From contig NZ_CP117523.1 of the NCBI RefSeq assembly GCF_036812735.1, forward strand, positions 310,001 to 374,000: DNA of 64,000 nucleotides. Direction: 5' to 3'. This DNA comes from Terrisporobacter glycolicus ATCC 14880 = DSM 1288. Lineage in GTDB: Bacteria; Bacillota; Clostridia; Peptostreptococcales; Peptostreptococcaceae. A program made the position numbers and the translations under genes. The stretch's first letter is position 1. The number at the start of each line of letters is the position of its first letter. This document shows, piece by piece, positions 1 to 8,003 of this stretch. Below the pieces are notes generated by a model, which did no database searches, was not told the DNA's origin, and saw only the letters and a program-made list of their open reading frames with translations.

Positions 1-272
1 ATTTTGTAAATGAAAAAGCATTCCAAGGTACTTTACTTGCTCATACTGATGGTCAAGTTCCAAACTTAATAATAGATATACCAACATTAAATGAGTATAA
101 TTTTGGATATTTAGTATACTTCTTTGAAAAAGCTTGTGGAATAAGTGGATATCTATTAGGAGTAAATCCATTTAATCAACCAGGTGTTGAAGCATACAAG
201 AAGAATATGTTTGCTTTATTAGGTAAACCAGGATTTGAAAAAGAAAAAGAAGAATTAGAAAAAAGACTTTAG
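1..272 (+). CDS. pgi: Glucose-6-phosphate isomerase, C-terminal part
   Basis: An open frame enters from the left edge (first full codon at 3) and ends with TAG at 270-272. The visible 89 residues include [11 protein letters not shown], then [39 protein letters not shown] in overlapping pieces, which match the C-terminal SIS domain and tail of bacterial glucose-6-phosphate isomerases. The enzyme interconverts glucose-6-phosphate and fructose-6-phosphate in the cytoplasm. The N-terminal part and its promoter lie outside the window. A terminator follows closely, so this is the end of its transcription unit. Confidence 0.9.
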   Translation, partial: FVNEKAFQGTLLAHTDGQVPNLIIDIPTLNEYNFGYLVYFFEKACGISGYLLGVNPFNQPGVEAYKKNMFALLGKPGFEKEKEELEKRL

Positions 273-307
273 AAATTAAGGTTTAATTAAGAATAAAATA
301 TTATAAT

Positions 308-355
308 GAAATCATCATAAGAGATTTATATCGAATTTGATGATTTCTTTTTTTT
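308..355 (+). terminator. Intrinsic terminator of pgi
   Basis: GAAATCATCA at 308-317 pairs exactly with TGATGATTTC at 338-347, followed by a run of eight T. It separates pgi from the HtrA gene. Confidence 0.85.
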
Positions 356-424
356 AGAAAAGATTATAAAAATTAATAATATAAATAAAATAATAATAAG
401 TTTATTTTGTTAGGAGGAGAAAAA

Positions 425-1513
425 ATGGCAAGAAAAAAAGGGATAGGATTAGTAGTAGTTGTAGCTGTAATATGCTCAGTACTTAGCTCGTTTTTAACAG
501 TAATATTATTGAAAAATAATTTAAGTACGTCATCTGGCTCATCTTCATCACAAAGTATAAGTATAAATAGTAAAGGAAAAAGTACAAATGTATATCAGGC
601 AGTAACAGAAAAGGCGATGCCGTCTGTAGTAGGTATTACTACAACTGTTATGAGTTCAGATAATATGTTTTCTATTCCAACTGAATCAGAAGGCGTGGGA
701 ACAGGTATAGTAGTAGATTCAAATGGATACATTCTTACAAACTCTCATGTTATTTCTGATGGAGAGGCTAAACAAGTAAATGTTTTATTTAACGATGGTT
801 CAAGTGCTAATGGAAATGTGGTTTGGTATGATTCACAATTGGATTTAGCTGTAGTAAAAGTAAATAAAACTGGACTTACTCCAGCAGAACTTGGGGATAG
901 TGATAAAGTTTCAATTGGTGATATATCAATAGCCATAGGTAACCCACTTGGATTAGAATTACAAAGAACAGTTACACAAGGTATAATAAGTGGCCTAGAT
1001 AGAACTATAAAAACTAAACAAGCTACTATGACAGGTCTAATTCAAACAGATGCAAGTATAAACTCTGGTAATAGTGGGGGACCATTATTAAATGAAAGAG
1101 GCCAAGTTATAGGAATAAATACAGCCAAAACATCTGAAGGTGAAAGTTTAGGCTTTGCTATTCCAATTAATCAAGCAAAAGAAATAATACAATCAGTAAT
1201 TAAAGACGGAAGTTATAAAAAAGTAACATTAGGTATAAAAGGATACGATGCATCAACTTATGCAGCTTATGCCCAGTCTCAAGGACAACAAGTAGCTACC
1301 GACGAAGGTGTATTTGTTGGAGAAGTAGTAGACAATTCTCCAGCTAAAAAAGCAGGAGTTAAAGCAGGAGATATAATAGTTAAATTAGGGGATACAAAAT
1401 TAACAAGTATGTCAGACTTAACTAAACGTTTATATGAATATAAAAGTGGTGATAAAACAACTTTAGTAGTAAATAGAGATGGTAAAGAAGTAAAATTAAA
1501 CGTAAGTTTTTAA
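425..1513 (+). CDS. htrA: HtrA/DegP-type membrane serine protease
   Basis: 362 residues from ATG 425; AGGAGG lies at 412-417, and an upstream TTG at 407 is rejected because it sits before that site. One N-terminal hydrophobic helix (about residues 7-29) anchors it, followed by a Ser-rich linker. The trypsin-like domain shows the triad: His108 (TNSHV), Asp140 (DLAVV) and Ser217 (SGNSGGP). A PDZ domain covers roughly residues 265-360. HtrA proteins degrade or refold damaged envelope proteins on the outer face of the membrane. It is transcribed alone, with terminators on both sides. Confidence 0.93.
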   Translation: MARKKGIGLVVVVAVICSVLSSFLTVILLKNNLSTSSGSSSSQSISINSKGKSTNVYQAVTEKAMPSVVGITTTVMSSDNMFSIPTESEGVGTGIVVDSNGYILTNSHVISDGEAKQVNVLFNDGSSANGNVVWYDSQLDLAVVKVNKTGLTPAELGDSDKVSIGDISIAIGNPLGLELQRTVTQGIISGLDRTIKTKQATMTGLIQTDASINSGNSGGPLLNERGQVIGINTAKTSEGESLGFAIPINQAKEIIQSVIKDGSYKKVTLGIKGYDASTYAAYAQSQGQQVATDEGVFVGEVVDNSPAKKAGVKAGDIIVKLGDTKLTSMSDLTKRLYEYKSGDKTTLVVNRDGKEVKLNVSF

Positions 1514-1530
1514 TAACAAATATAAATAAA

Positions 1531-1565
1531 AATAGTGAGGAGCATTATCCTCACTATTTTTTTAC
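1531..1565 (+). terminator. Intrinsic terminator of htrA
   Basis: AATAGTGAGGA at 1531-1541 and TCCTCACTATT form a perfect 11-bp stem followed by a T-run through about 1563. Confidence 0.9.
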
Positions 1566-1577
1566 ACATAATAAGTT

Positions 1578-1606
1578 CCACAATATAAATTTAATTTATA
1601 TTGTGG
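1578..1606. repeat. 13-bp perfect inverted repeat upstream of the flavodoxin gene
   Basis: CCACAATATAAAT (1578-1590) and its exact reverse complement (1594-1606) are separated by TTA. Only three T follow, so it is a poor terminator in the plus direction. It lies about 65 bp before the flavodoxin start, so an operator or mRNA hairpin is possible. Confidence 0.7.
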
Positions 1607-1668
1607 TTTAGAGATTAAATTATTACTATATTATATATAAATACAAAAAGAAAGAAGATGAAAAATAT

Positions 1669-2157
1669 ATGAAAAATCTTGTAGTCTTCTATTCATTAGA
1701 AGGTAATACAAAACTAATAACAGATATTATAGCCCAAAAAACTAATGCAGATGTGTTAGAACTAAAACCAAAGAAAAAGTATCACAATTCAGGGTTTAAA
1801 AAATATTTTTGGGGAGGAAGAAGTGTATTATTTAAAGAAAAACCAGAACTTTCATCATATAACATAAATATAGACGATTATGATAATATTTTTATAGGAA
1901 CACCTATATGGGTTGGTACTTATGCATCTCCTTACAATACTTTTTTAAATCAGGAAACTATATGTGATAAAAATATATACTTATTTGCTTGTCATGGAGG
2001 TGGTGGAGCAGATAAATTCTATAAGAATATAAAAGAAATGATTCCAAAGAATAATTTTAAAGGAGAAATTGATTTTAAGGATCCCCTAGAAGAAGGTAAA
2101 GAAGAAGTATTAGATAAAATTAATACTTGGTTAAATAACGTATATTTAAATAACTAA
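1669..2157 (+). CDS. Flavodoxin family protein
   Basis: 162 residues with a flavodoxin-like fold. The N-terminal strand VVFYS is followed by LEGNTK, matching the FMN-phosphate loop (T/S-x-x-GNT). GTPIWVGTYASP at about residue 83 corresponds to the loop packing on the isoalloxazine ring, and FACHGGGG to the second flavin loop. Such proteins carry electrons or act as FMN-dependent oxidoreductases in the cytoplasm; the partner cannot be read here. ATG 1669 is the only sensible start, since an ATG at 1659 meets a stop at once; the ribosome site (AAAGAAG) is weak. A 13-bp palindrome lies upstream. Confidence 0.8.
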   Translation: MKNLVVFYSLEGNTKLITDIIAQKTNADVLELKPKKKYHNSGFKKYFWGGRSVLFKEKPELSSYNINIDDYDNIFIGTPIWVGTYASPYNTFLNQETICDKNIYLFACHGGGGADKFYKNIKEMIPKNNFKGEIDFKDPLEEGKEEVLDKINTWLNNVYLNN

Positions 2158-2220
2158 ATATCAATAGATAAAATAAATACTGTTTATTTACAAAAAGAAG
2201 AATGAAAATGGGAGAGTATT

Positions 2221-3063
2221 ATGAATAAGATAATGATATTTGGAGCAGGTCAAGCTGGAAATATGATATCAAATTGGATAAATGGAGATTTTGAATTATT
2301 AGGATTTATAGATAATGATCCAAATTTATGTGGAAAATGTAAGGATGGCAAAAGAATCTATTCGGCTAAAGAATCTGTAAAATTTATGCCGGATATTATT
2401 GTTATCGCAGTTCTAAACAAAGAAGCATCTGAAGAAATTCAACTACAATTAAAGTTATTAGACTATAAAGGAATGGTATTTGATATTAATGATTTTAAAC
2501 ATTATATTGATATAAGATTGGCATCACTAAGATTAATTGCATCAGAAATAAATGAGCAAAAATTAGATGGAGAAGTTGCTGAATTAGGTGTATATAAAGG
2601 CAAGTTTGCATCAGAAATAAATAAACTTTTTCCAAATAAAAAACTATACCTCTTCGATACTTTTGAAGGATTTTATGATGAAGATCTTGAGATAGAAAGA
2701 AGTCAGGGGTATTCAAAAGCCAAAGAAGGAGATTTTTCAGATACTAATGTTGAGCTGGTAAAGGATAGACTTTCATATCAAGAACAAGCAGTGTTTATAA
2801 AAGGTCATTTTCCTGAAAGTATAAAAGAAAATTTGCCAAGTTTTTGCTTTGTTAGTTTAGATACTGATTTATATAAACCTACTTATGAAGGATTAAAAAT
2901 ATTTTATCCAAAGCTTGTTAAAGGTGGAATGATTATAGTACATGATTATAACAGTAGTCAATTTCCGGGAGTAAAAAAAGCTGTAAAAGAATATTGTAGT
3001 GAGAACAATATTTTTATTGTGCCATTATGCGATATGCATGGTTCGGCAGTATTAACAAAGTAA
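2221..3063 (+). CDS. TylF/MycF-like methyltransferase with N-terminal nucleotide-binding-like domain
   Basis: 280 residues in two parts. Residues 1-95 look like a small Rossmann domain (IMIFGAGQAGNMI, then GFIDNDP), as at the N-terminus of sugar acetyltransferases and CoA-binding proteins. Residues about 115-280 match the TylF/macrocin O-methyltransferase family: AELGVYKG (SAM loop), LFDTFEGF, FVSLDTDLYKPT and GGMIIVHDY, the last two carrying the usual metal/SAM acidic residues. Members methylate sugar or natural-product hydroxyls; the substrate here is unknown and no glycosyl gene is adjacent. GGGAGAG precedes ATG 2221. It ends at a terminator shared with feoB. Confidence 0.75.
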   Translation: MNKIMIFGAGQAGNMISNWINGDFELLGFIDNDPNLCGKCKDGKRIYSAKESVKFMPDIIVIAVLNKEASEEIQLQLKLLDYKGMVFDINDFKHYIDIRLASLRLIASEINEQKLDGEVAELGVYKGKFASEINKLFPNKKLYLFDTFEGFYDEDLEIERSQGYSKAKEGDFSDTNVELVKDRLSYQEQAVFIKGHFPESIKENLPSFCFVSLDTDLYKPTYEGLKIFYPKLVKGGMIIVHDYNSSQFPGVKKAVKEYCSENNIFIVPLCDMHGSAVLTK

Positions 3064-3068
3064 TAAAT

Positions 3069-3109
3069 AAAAAATTGCTATATCTATTAAGATATAGCAA
3101 TTTTTTATT
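3069..3109. terminator. Bidirectional terminator
   Basis: AAAAATTGCTATATCT and AGATATAGCAATTTTT form a 16-bp stem with A-runs and T-runs on both sides. It serves the converging methyltransferase and feoB genes. Confidence 0.9.
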
Positions 3110-3111
3110 TA

Positions 3112-5037
3112 TTATTCATTTGTAGCTTTTACATGGCATGAACCACTTGATGGACAAGAAGAACAACCACTGCAACCGCCCTTATTATTTGATTTATTTT
3201 TAAACATCCTAAATAGGATAAATGCTGCTGCTAATACGATTGCACCACCAATAATATATTCTATAGAAGCATTATTTTCAAGTATAAGATTTCCGATTAC
3301 ATTTACTAATAAAGCAACTACCCAAGCTAGTATAAATTGATAAGATAAAGATATCATCATCATTTTATTTCCGTATTCTTTTCTCATAGTTGCAAGAGCT
3401 GCTATACATGGAGTATATAGTGCAGAAAATGCTAAGAATGAAAGTGCTGTAACTCCAGTAAATACAGTAGGTAAAACTTTAGCTAAATTACTACCAAATA
3501 AAACTGACATTGTGTTTACAACTATTTCTTTAGCACCAAGTCCTGTAAGTATAGAAACTGAAATTCTCCAGTCTGTAAATCCTAAAGGAGCAAATAATGG
3601 AGCCAGTAACTTACCAAATAAAGCTAAGAAACTATGGTTAATATTTTCAGTAAATCCATTTAAGTTAAATGATGATAAGAACCATATAACTACTGACATG
3701 GCAAACATTACAGTAATAACTCTTATTAAAAATCCTTTAGATTTGCTCCAAGTGTTTTTTAATAAAGCTGATAAAGTAGGAACTCTATATTCTGGTAACT
3801 CAAGAACAAAAGGCTCTGCTTGAGTTTTGTATACTGTTTTGTTTAATACTAAAGCGACTAATATTGCCACAACTACTCCTAATATATATAAAGATGTAGT
3901 AACGATAGCTTTATGTCTTGGGAAGAAGATTGATACGAATAAAGCATATATAGGTAATTTGGCACCACAAGTCATAAGTGGAGAAATTAATGCTGTTATC
4001 TTTCTATCTTTTTCACTTTCCAAAGTTCTAGTTGCCATTATTGCTGGAGATGAACACCCAAGTCCCATAACCATAGGTATGAATGCCTTACCAGATAAAC
4101 CAACTCTATACATGATTCTATCCATTAAAAATGCTGCTCTTGACATATATCCACTATCTTCAAATAATGATATTCCTAAGAATAAAGTGAAAATTAATGG
4201 GAAGAATGGTAAAGTACCAGCTACACCACCAAGAACACCATCAACTATAAGGGATTTAAACCATAAGCTTGAACTAGCTAACATACCGTCAACAGGAGTC
4301 ATTACATAAGCTTCTATTGCTTCTCCAAGCCATTCTTGTAAAGGCCCACCAACCCAATCGAAAGTAAACTTAAATAATAAAAGTAAAATTCCTATGAAAA
4401 TTGGGTAAGCAAGTATAGGATTAAGAACAACATCATCTATACGATCACTTATTGATTTTTTCTTAATTGAAGGAACTATAGTTGCATCAGATATAATTTC
4501 TTCTATTTTTTTATAAGTTTCAGTTTCATTTCCGAAATTTACAGAGTAATTAATACTAGATTTTGAAGCATTTTCAATTACAGATTTAATATTTTCTAAA
4601 CCAGCTTTTTTCTTTGCTACTATAGGAAGGATAGTAACGTTAAGATTTTTACCTAGTTTATCATAATCTAATTTTATCCCTTTAGCTTCAGCTAAATCAA
4701 CCATATTAAGTAAAATAACTATTGGTTTATTATATTTCATAAGTTGAGTAGTAAGGTATAAGTTTCTGTCAAGATTAGAAGCATCTACTATATTTACTAT
4801 TACATCAACATTTCCTTGTTCTAAAAAATCTTTCGATACTTTTTCCTCGTTAGAGAAAGTATCCATGGCATATATACCAGGTAAATCTACTATTTTTATA
4901 TTATCATCTAAATAGCCTTCCTTTTTTTCAATTGTTACCCCAGGCCAGTTACCTACATATTGATTAGAGCCTGTTAACGAGTTAAAAACAGTAGTCTTAC
5001 CAACATTAGGGTTACCGAATAAAGCTACGTTAATCAA
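3112..5037 (-). CDS. feoB: Ferrous iron transporter FeoB
   Basis: 641 residues. The N-terminal GTPase domain has G1 GNPNVGKT (8-15), G3 DLPG and G4 NMVD. It is followed by the helical region and a polytopic membrane domain with two Gate-type repeats. The Cys-rich tail (GGCSGCSSCPSSGSC) is typical of clostridial FeoB. It imports Fe2+ across the cytoplasmic membrane. The start is TTG at 5037, preceded by GAGGTGAT; no ATG fits, because the G1 motif follows immediately. It abuts feoA with no gap and shares its promoter and Fur site. Confidence 0.95.
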   Translation of the reverse strand: MINVALFGNPNVGKTTVFNSLTGSNQYVGNWPGVTIEKKEGYLDDNIKIVDLPGIYAMDTFSNEEKVSKDFLEQGNVDVIVNIVDASNLDRNLYLTTQLMKYNKPIVILLNMVDLAEAKGIKLDYDKLGKNLNVTILPIVAKKKAGLENIKSVIENASKSSINYSVNFGNETETYKKIEEIISDATIVPSIKKKSISDRIDDVVLNPILAYPIFIGILLLLFKFTFDWVGGPLQEWLGEAIEAYVMTPVDGMLASSSLWFKSLIVDGVLGGVAGTLPFFPLIFTLFLGISLFEDSGYMSRAAFLMDRIMYRVGLSGKAFIPMVMGLGCSSPAIMATRTLESEKDRKITALISPLMTCGAKLPIYALFVSIFFPRHKAIVTTSLYILGVVVAILVALVLNKTVYKTQAEPFVLELPEYRVPTLSALLKNTWSKSKGFLIRVITVMFAMSVVIWFLSSFNLNGFTENINHSFLALFGKLLAPLFAPLGFTDWRISVSILTGLGAKEIVVNTMSVLFGSNLAKVLPTVFTGVTALSFLAFSALYTPCIAALATMRKEYGNKMMMISLSYQFILAWVVALLVNVIGNLILENNASIEYIIGGAIVLAAAFILFRMFKNKSNNKGGCSGCSSCPSSGSCHVKATNE

Positions 5038-5274
5038 CTAAATCACCTCGCTGTCTTTTAAATAAATATTTTTAGCATCAGATTTTCTTAAAGCTAAGTT
5101 AAGTCCTCTAAAATTTACTATTATTGGATCTCCTAATGGAGCAATTTTCTTTATTTTTATTTCAGTATTAGCAATGCATCCTAAAGCAAGAAGTCTTTTT
5201 GCTAATCTTTCGTCACCATCTATATTATTAATTGTACCAATTTGGCCAACTTTTAAGTCGTAAACAGTCATCAT
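5038..5274 (-). CDS. feoA: FeoA, small SH3-like partner of FeoB
   Basis: About 78 residues forming an SH3-like FeoA domain (VGQIGTINNIDGDERLAKRL, then GCIANTEI, PLGDPIIV and the C-terminal LRKSDAKNI). FeoA is a cytoplasmic accessory of the FeoB iron transporter. AGGAGG at 5285-5280 places the start at ATG 5274 or ATG 5271. A GTG at 5280 overlaps the ribosome site and is unlikely. It is the first gene of feoAB, with its stop codon touching feoB. Confidence 0.93.
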   Translation of the reverse strand: MMTVYDLKVGQIGTINNIDGDERLAKRLLALGCIANTEIKIKKIAPLGDPIIVNFRGLNLALRKSDAKNIYLKDSEVI

Positions 5275-5282
5275 TAACACCT

Positions 5283-5301
5283 CCTAATGAGTTTCATTAT
5301 C
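5283..5301 (-). promoter_or_regulatory. Fur box of feoAB
   Basis: Read on the minus strand the 19-mer is GATAATGAAACTCATTAGG, matching the classical Fur consensus at 15 of 19 positions. It covers the expected transcription start and reaches the ribosome site, so iron-loaded Fur would block feoAB. Functional assignment rests on family knowledge. Confidence 0.75.
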
Positions 5302-5307
5302 AATTAA

Positions 5308-5336
5308 ATTATAACTATATTTAGTTCATATGTCAA
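5308..5336 (-). promoter_or_regulatory. Sigma-A promoter of feoAB
   Basis: On the minus strand a perfect -35 TTGACA (5336-5331) and a perfect -10 TATAAT (5313-5308) are separated by exactly 17 bp. The predicted start near 5301 lies in the Fur box. Confidence 0.85.
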
Positions 5337-5453
5337 TATAATCATAATTTTAATATTATATTTTTAAAAGTCATATAAAAAAATTTAAAATATAGAGGTT
5401 TTTAACTATATATTGTATTATAGTATTAGGTTGAAAAATGGAGATGAAAATTA

Positions 5454-5981
5454 ATGAAAACTAAAAAGATGACATTTTTAGGTTTGATGGTTACATATAG
5501 CTTAGTATTATATATATTTGAAACTTATATACCTAACCCATTAATAGCTATTTTCCCAGGAGCTAAGCTGGGTTTATCGAATATAATAACACTTATATCA
5601 TTGATAATTTTGGGTGTAAAGGACACTTGTATAATACTAACTGTTAGAATTATATTATCTTCTATTTTTGCTGGACCTATTTCATACTTATTATTTAGTG
5701 TAGGTGGAGCTTATCTAAGTTTGATATGTATGTATTTAGCTAGTAAAATAAAAGGTTTTTCTATTATAGGAGTGAGTATTGTAGGGGCCATAGGGCATAA
5801 TATAGGACAATTATTAGTAGCGAGTATAATAGTACAAAATATTAATATGGTAGGGTATTTACCATTTATGCTTATAGCATCTTTGGTTACGGGGATGTTT
5901 GTAGGGTTAGTATCAAAGTATTGTTGCCCAAAATTGACAAAATTTTCCGTGAAATTGTTGACAAAGAATAACAATTTTTGA
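5454..5981 (+). CDS. Gx transporter / heptaprenyl diphosphate synthase component I-like membrane protein
   Basis: 175 residues, nearly all hydrophobic, with about five or six membrane helices. It matches the family annotated both as 'Gx transporter' and as 'heptaprenyl diphosphate synthase component I' (FPGAKLGLSNIITL, then SVGGAYLSLICMYL and GAIGHNIGQLLVA). The fold resembles ECF transporter S-components, so a role in small-molecule uptake is more plausible than prenyl synthesis. Neighbours do not reveal the substrate. It is divergent from feoAB, sharing the 173-bp intergenic region. Confidence 0.7.
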   Translation: MKTKKMTFLGLMVTYSLVLYIFETYIPNPLIAIFPGAKLGLSNIITLISLIILGVKDTCIILTVRIILSSIFAGPISYLLFSVGGAYLSLICMYLASKIKGFSIIGVSIVGAIGHNIGQLLVASIIVQNINMVGYLPFMLIASLVTGMFVGLVSKYCCPKLTKFSVKLLTKNNNF

Positions 5982-6020
5982 TAAAATTAAATAAAATACA
6001 TGTTGATAGTGGTGGTTTTT

Positions 6021-6191
6021 ATGGATAAAAGTGAATTAGAAGCACTAAAGAAGGAAATTGAAGAAGTAAGAGAATTAATAAATACGTATATTGAATATCC
6101 TGAAATCTTTAGGGATGAGCTAGTTGAGTCAAGTAAGAAAATAGATATGTTAATAAATGAATATATAAAACAAGCAAGCGACCCACAGTAA
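6021..6191 (+). CDS. Spo0E-like aspartyl-phosphate phosphatase
   Basis: 56 residues, a short helical hairpin. It carries the family signature S-x-x-x-D (SSKKID, near residue 42) in the second helix. Spo0E-like proteins remove phosphate from response regulators, classically Spo0A, and so hold back sporulation. ATG 6021 is chosen because TGGTGG lies at 6011-6016; the ATG at 6000 has no ribosome site and adds a hydrophobic tail foreign to the family. The stop codon lies within the terminator loop. Confidence 0.75.
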   Translation: MDKSELEALKKEIEEVRELINTYIEYPEIFRDELVESSKKIDMLINEYIKQASDPQ

Positions 6192-6204
6192 TGTGGGTTT
6201 TTTT
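6182..6204 (+). terminator. Terminator overlapping the Spo0E-like stop codon
   Basis: CCCACA (6182-6187) and TGTGGG (6192-6197) enclose GTAA, which contains the stop codon, and seven T follow. Terminating ribosomes would cover this hairpin. Confidence 0.8.
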
Positions 6205-6305
6205 GTATATATTTTGTGATTTTAAATAAGAAATATGAGTATACTAAAATATAAATATTAAAGCAAATTTTATTTTTGAGTTTATTATAATTTAAAGGTG
6301 ATTAT

Positions 6306-7145
6306 ATGTTTGTTTCTAAATTAATTCGTAGTATGGTTATTATAATAATCGCTTGTATTTTGTTAAAAATTATACAATTTTCCTTAAAAAGTTTATTTAA
6401 AATCACAAAGTTTGATGAGAGATACGAAGATACTCTTTGCAGTGTATTGTGTTCTGTGTCATACTATATAATGTTTTGTTTAAGTGTAATATTGATTCTT
6501 AGAGAGTTTGAAATTGTTGATGCGACTGCCTTTGGTTCAATTGTTACAGGTGCTAGTATAGTTGGGATTGTAGCTGGGGTAGCATCTCAAAGTATATTAA
6601 AAGACATATTTAATGGATTTTTTATTCTATTTGAAAAACAAATTCATGTAGGAGATTTTATTGTAATAAATGAAGAGTTTAAAGGAAGCGTAGAAGAAGT
6701 TGGAATAAGAAGTGTAAGTCTTAGAGATTGGGATTTAAAAAGAATTACCATACCAAATGGTAATATTAATAGCATAAGAAACTATAGTAAGGATGTAATG
6801 AGAGTTATTGTTCATGTTAGAGTTTCTTATGAAGAAGATCCTATGAAAGTTTTAGAATCCCTGCAAGAGGTATGTAATATAATGAATGAAAAATATAAGG
6901 GCTACCTTGTAAAATTAAGACCATCTAGTTATTTGGGATTTAAAGTATATGGAATAACGGATATAGAAAAAATATCTATAGGTGCAAAATATACAATTAC
7001 AGGTGTCGTTAATTCAGAAAAATATTTTGCCATATTGAGAGAAGCTAAGTTACAGGTTTTAATTGTGCTTAAGAAAAATAATATTAAGATAGGATACCCT
7101 ACAAATATAAATATTTTATCAAATGAAGATAATATAAATGAATAA
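6306..7145 (+). CDS. MscS-family mechanosensitive channel
   Basis: 279 residues. Two or three N-terminal membrane helices are followed by the Gly/Ala-rich pore helix (GASIVGIVAGVASQSILKD, about residues 80-100) and the beta domain (FEKQIHVGDFIVIN, then GSVEEVGIRS and RITIPNGNI). This is the small MscS/YkuT type, which opens under membrane tension to release solutes after osmotic down-shock. AAAGGTG precedes ATG 6306. The next gene begins about 90 bp later without an evident terminator, so cotranscription with the MgtC-like gene is possible. Confidence 0.9.
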   Translation: MFVSKLIRSMVIIIIACILLKIIQFSLKSLFKITKFDERYEDTLCSVLCSVSYYIMFCLSVILILREFEIVDATAFGSIVTGASIVGIVAGVASQSILKDIFNGFFILFEKQIHVGDFIVINEEFKGSVEEVGIRSVSLRDWDLKRITIPNGNINSIRNYSKDVMRVIVHVRVSYEEDPMKVLESLQEVCNIMNEKYKGYLVKLRPSSYLGFKVYGITDIEKISIGAKYTITGVVNSEKYFAILREAKLQVLIVLKKNNIKIGYPTNINILSNEDNINE

Positions 7146-7236
7146 TTATAAACCATAATTGAAAATGAAGAATAAAAACATATACTATACTAATATTATA
7201 TATATAATATTAATATATGATTCTAAGGGGGACAAA

Positions 7237-7908
7237 ATGGGGGACATAATATTAAAAAATCAGGAAATAATCATAAAACTCCTATTAGCGGTTTTAGTGG
7301 GCGGTTTTACAGGCTATGAAAGAGAAAAGTCAAATCAGTTTGCTGGTTTTAGGACACATATTTTAGTATCTATTGGATCATGTATTACATCTATTATAGC
7401 ACTAGATTTATTTACTAAGTATAGTGGAGTTAGTACAATGGATCCAGCTAGGTTACCAGCACAAGTATTGTCAGGAATAGGCTTTTTAGGCGCAGGAGCT
7501 ATATTAAAAAACTCTAATGGAATAAGAGGTCTAACAACTGCAGCAGGCATATGGACTACAGCCTGTATTGGCATAGCTATAGGATATGGTCAATACGTAC
7601 TTGGAATCACATCATGGATATTAGTAATGGCAACATTATATGTGTTGAAAAATTTTGACAAGGTAATAGCTAAAAGAAGTCAGACAGTATTAAAAGCAAC
7701 AATAACAAGCTTAGATGTAACATCTACCATATTCAATACTATCAAAGCCTCTGAAATAGCTATTAAAAATTTTCAAATAATAACAAAATCAGATACCATA
7801 TGGGAAATTGTATTTTTAATTGAATATGATAGAAGATTAATACTGGATGAACTAATTATACAGTTAAAGAATATTAACCATGTAATAAATATGGAATATA
7901 TAAAGTGA
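7237..7908 (+). CDS. MgtC/SapB family membrane protein
   Basis: 223 residues. About five membrane helices carry the family motifs GGFTGYEREKSNQFAGFRTH, LPAQVLSGIGFLGAGAIL and GLTTAAGIWTTACIGIA, followed by a small soluble C-terminal domain (about 150-223). Members are linked to Mg2+ limitation or inhibition of F-type ATP synthase in some bacteria; the role here is not established. AAGGGGG at 7226-7232 sets the start at ATG 7237. An upstream frame start at 7159 would add 26 residues without a ribosome site and is rejected. No Mg2+ riboswitch is visible. Confidence 0.85.
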   Translation: MGDIILKNQEIIIKLLLAVLVGGFTGYEREKSNQFAGFRTHILVSIGSCITSIIALDLFTKYSGVSTMDPARLPAQVLSGIGFLGAGAILKNSNGIRGLTTAAGIWTTACIGIAIGYGQYVLGITSWILVMATLYVLKNFDKVIAKRSQTVLKATITSLDVTSTIFNTIKASEIAIKNFQIITKSDTIWEIVFLIEYDRRLILDELIIQLKNINHVINMEYIK

Positions 7909-8003
7909 TTTTAAGTAAAGTACTATTCTGTTTTGGAAATAATAAAATAAGGTAATCTAATAAGTTGTTTATTGGATGAATAATTTACTAAGGAGTGAAA
8001 ATA

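Noticed and set aside
3827-4309. 160-residue plus-strand open frame inside feoB
   Set aside because: FeoB is intact and conserved on the minus strand across this region. The plus-strand frame has no family motif.
7159-7236. N-terminal extension of the MgtC-like protein
   Set aside because: The extra 26 residues are Tyr/Ile/Asn-rich, as expected of untranslated AT-rich DNA, and AAGGGGG marks ATG 7237.
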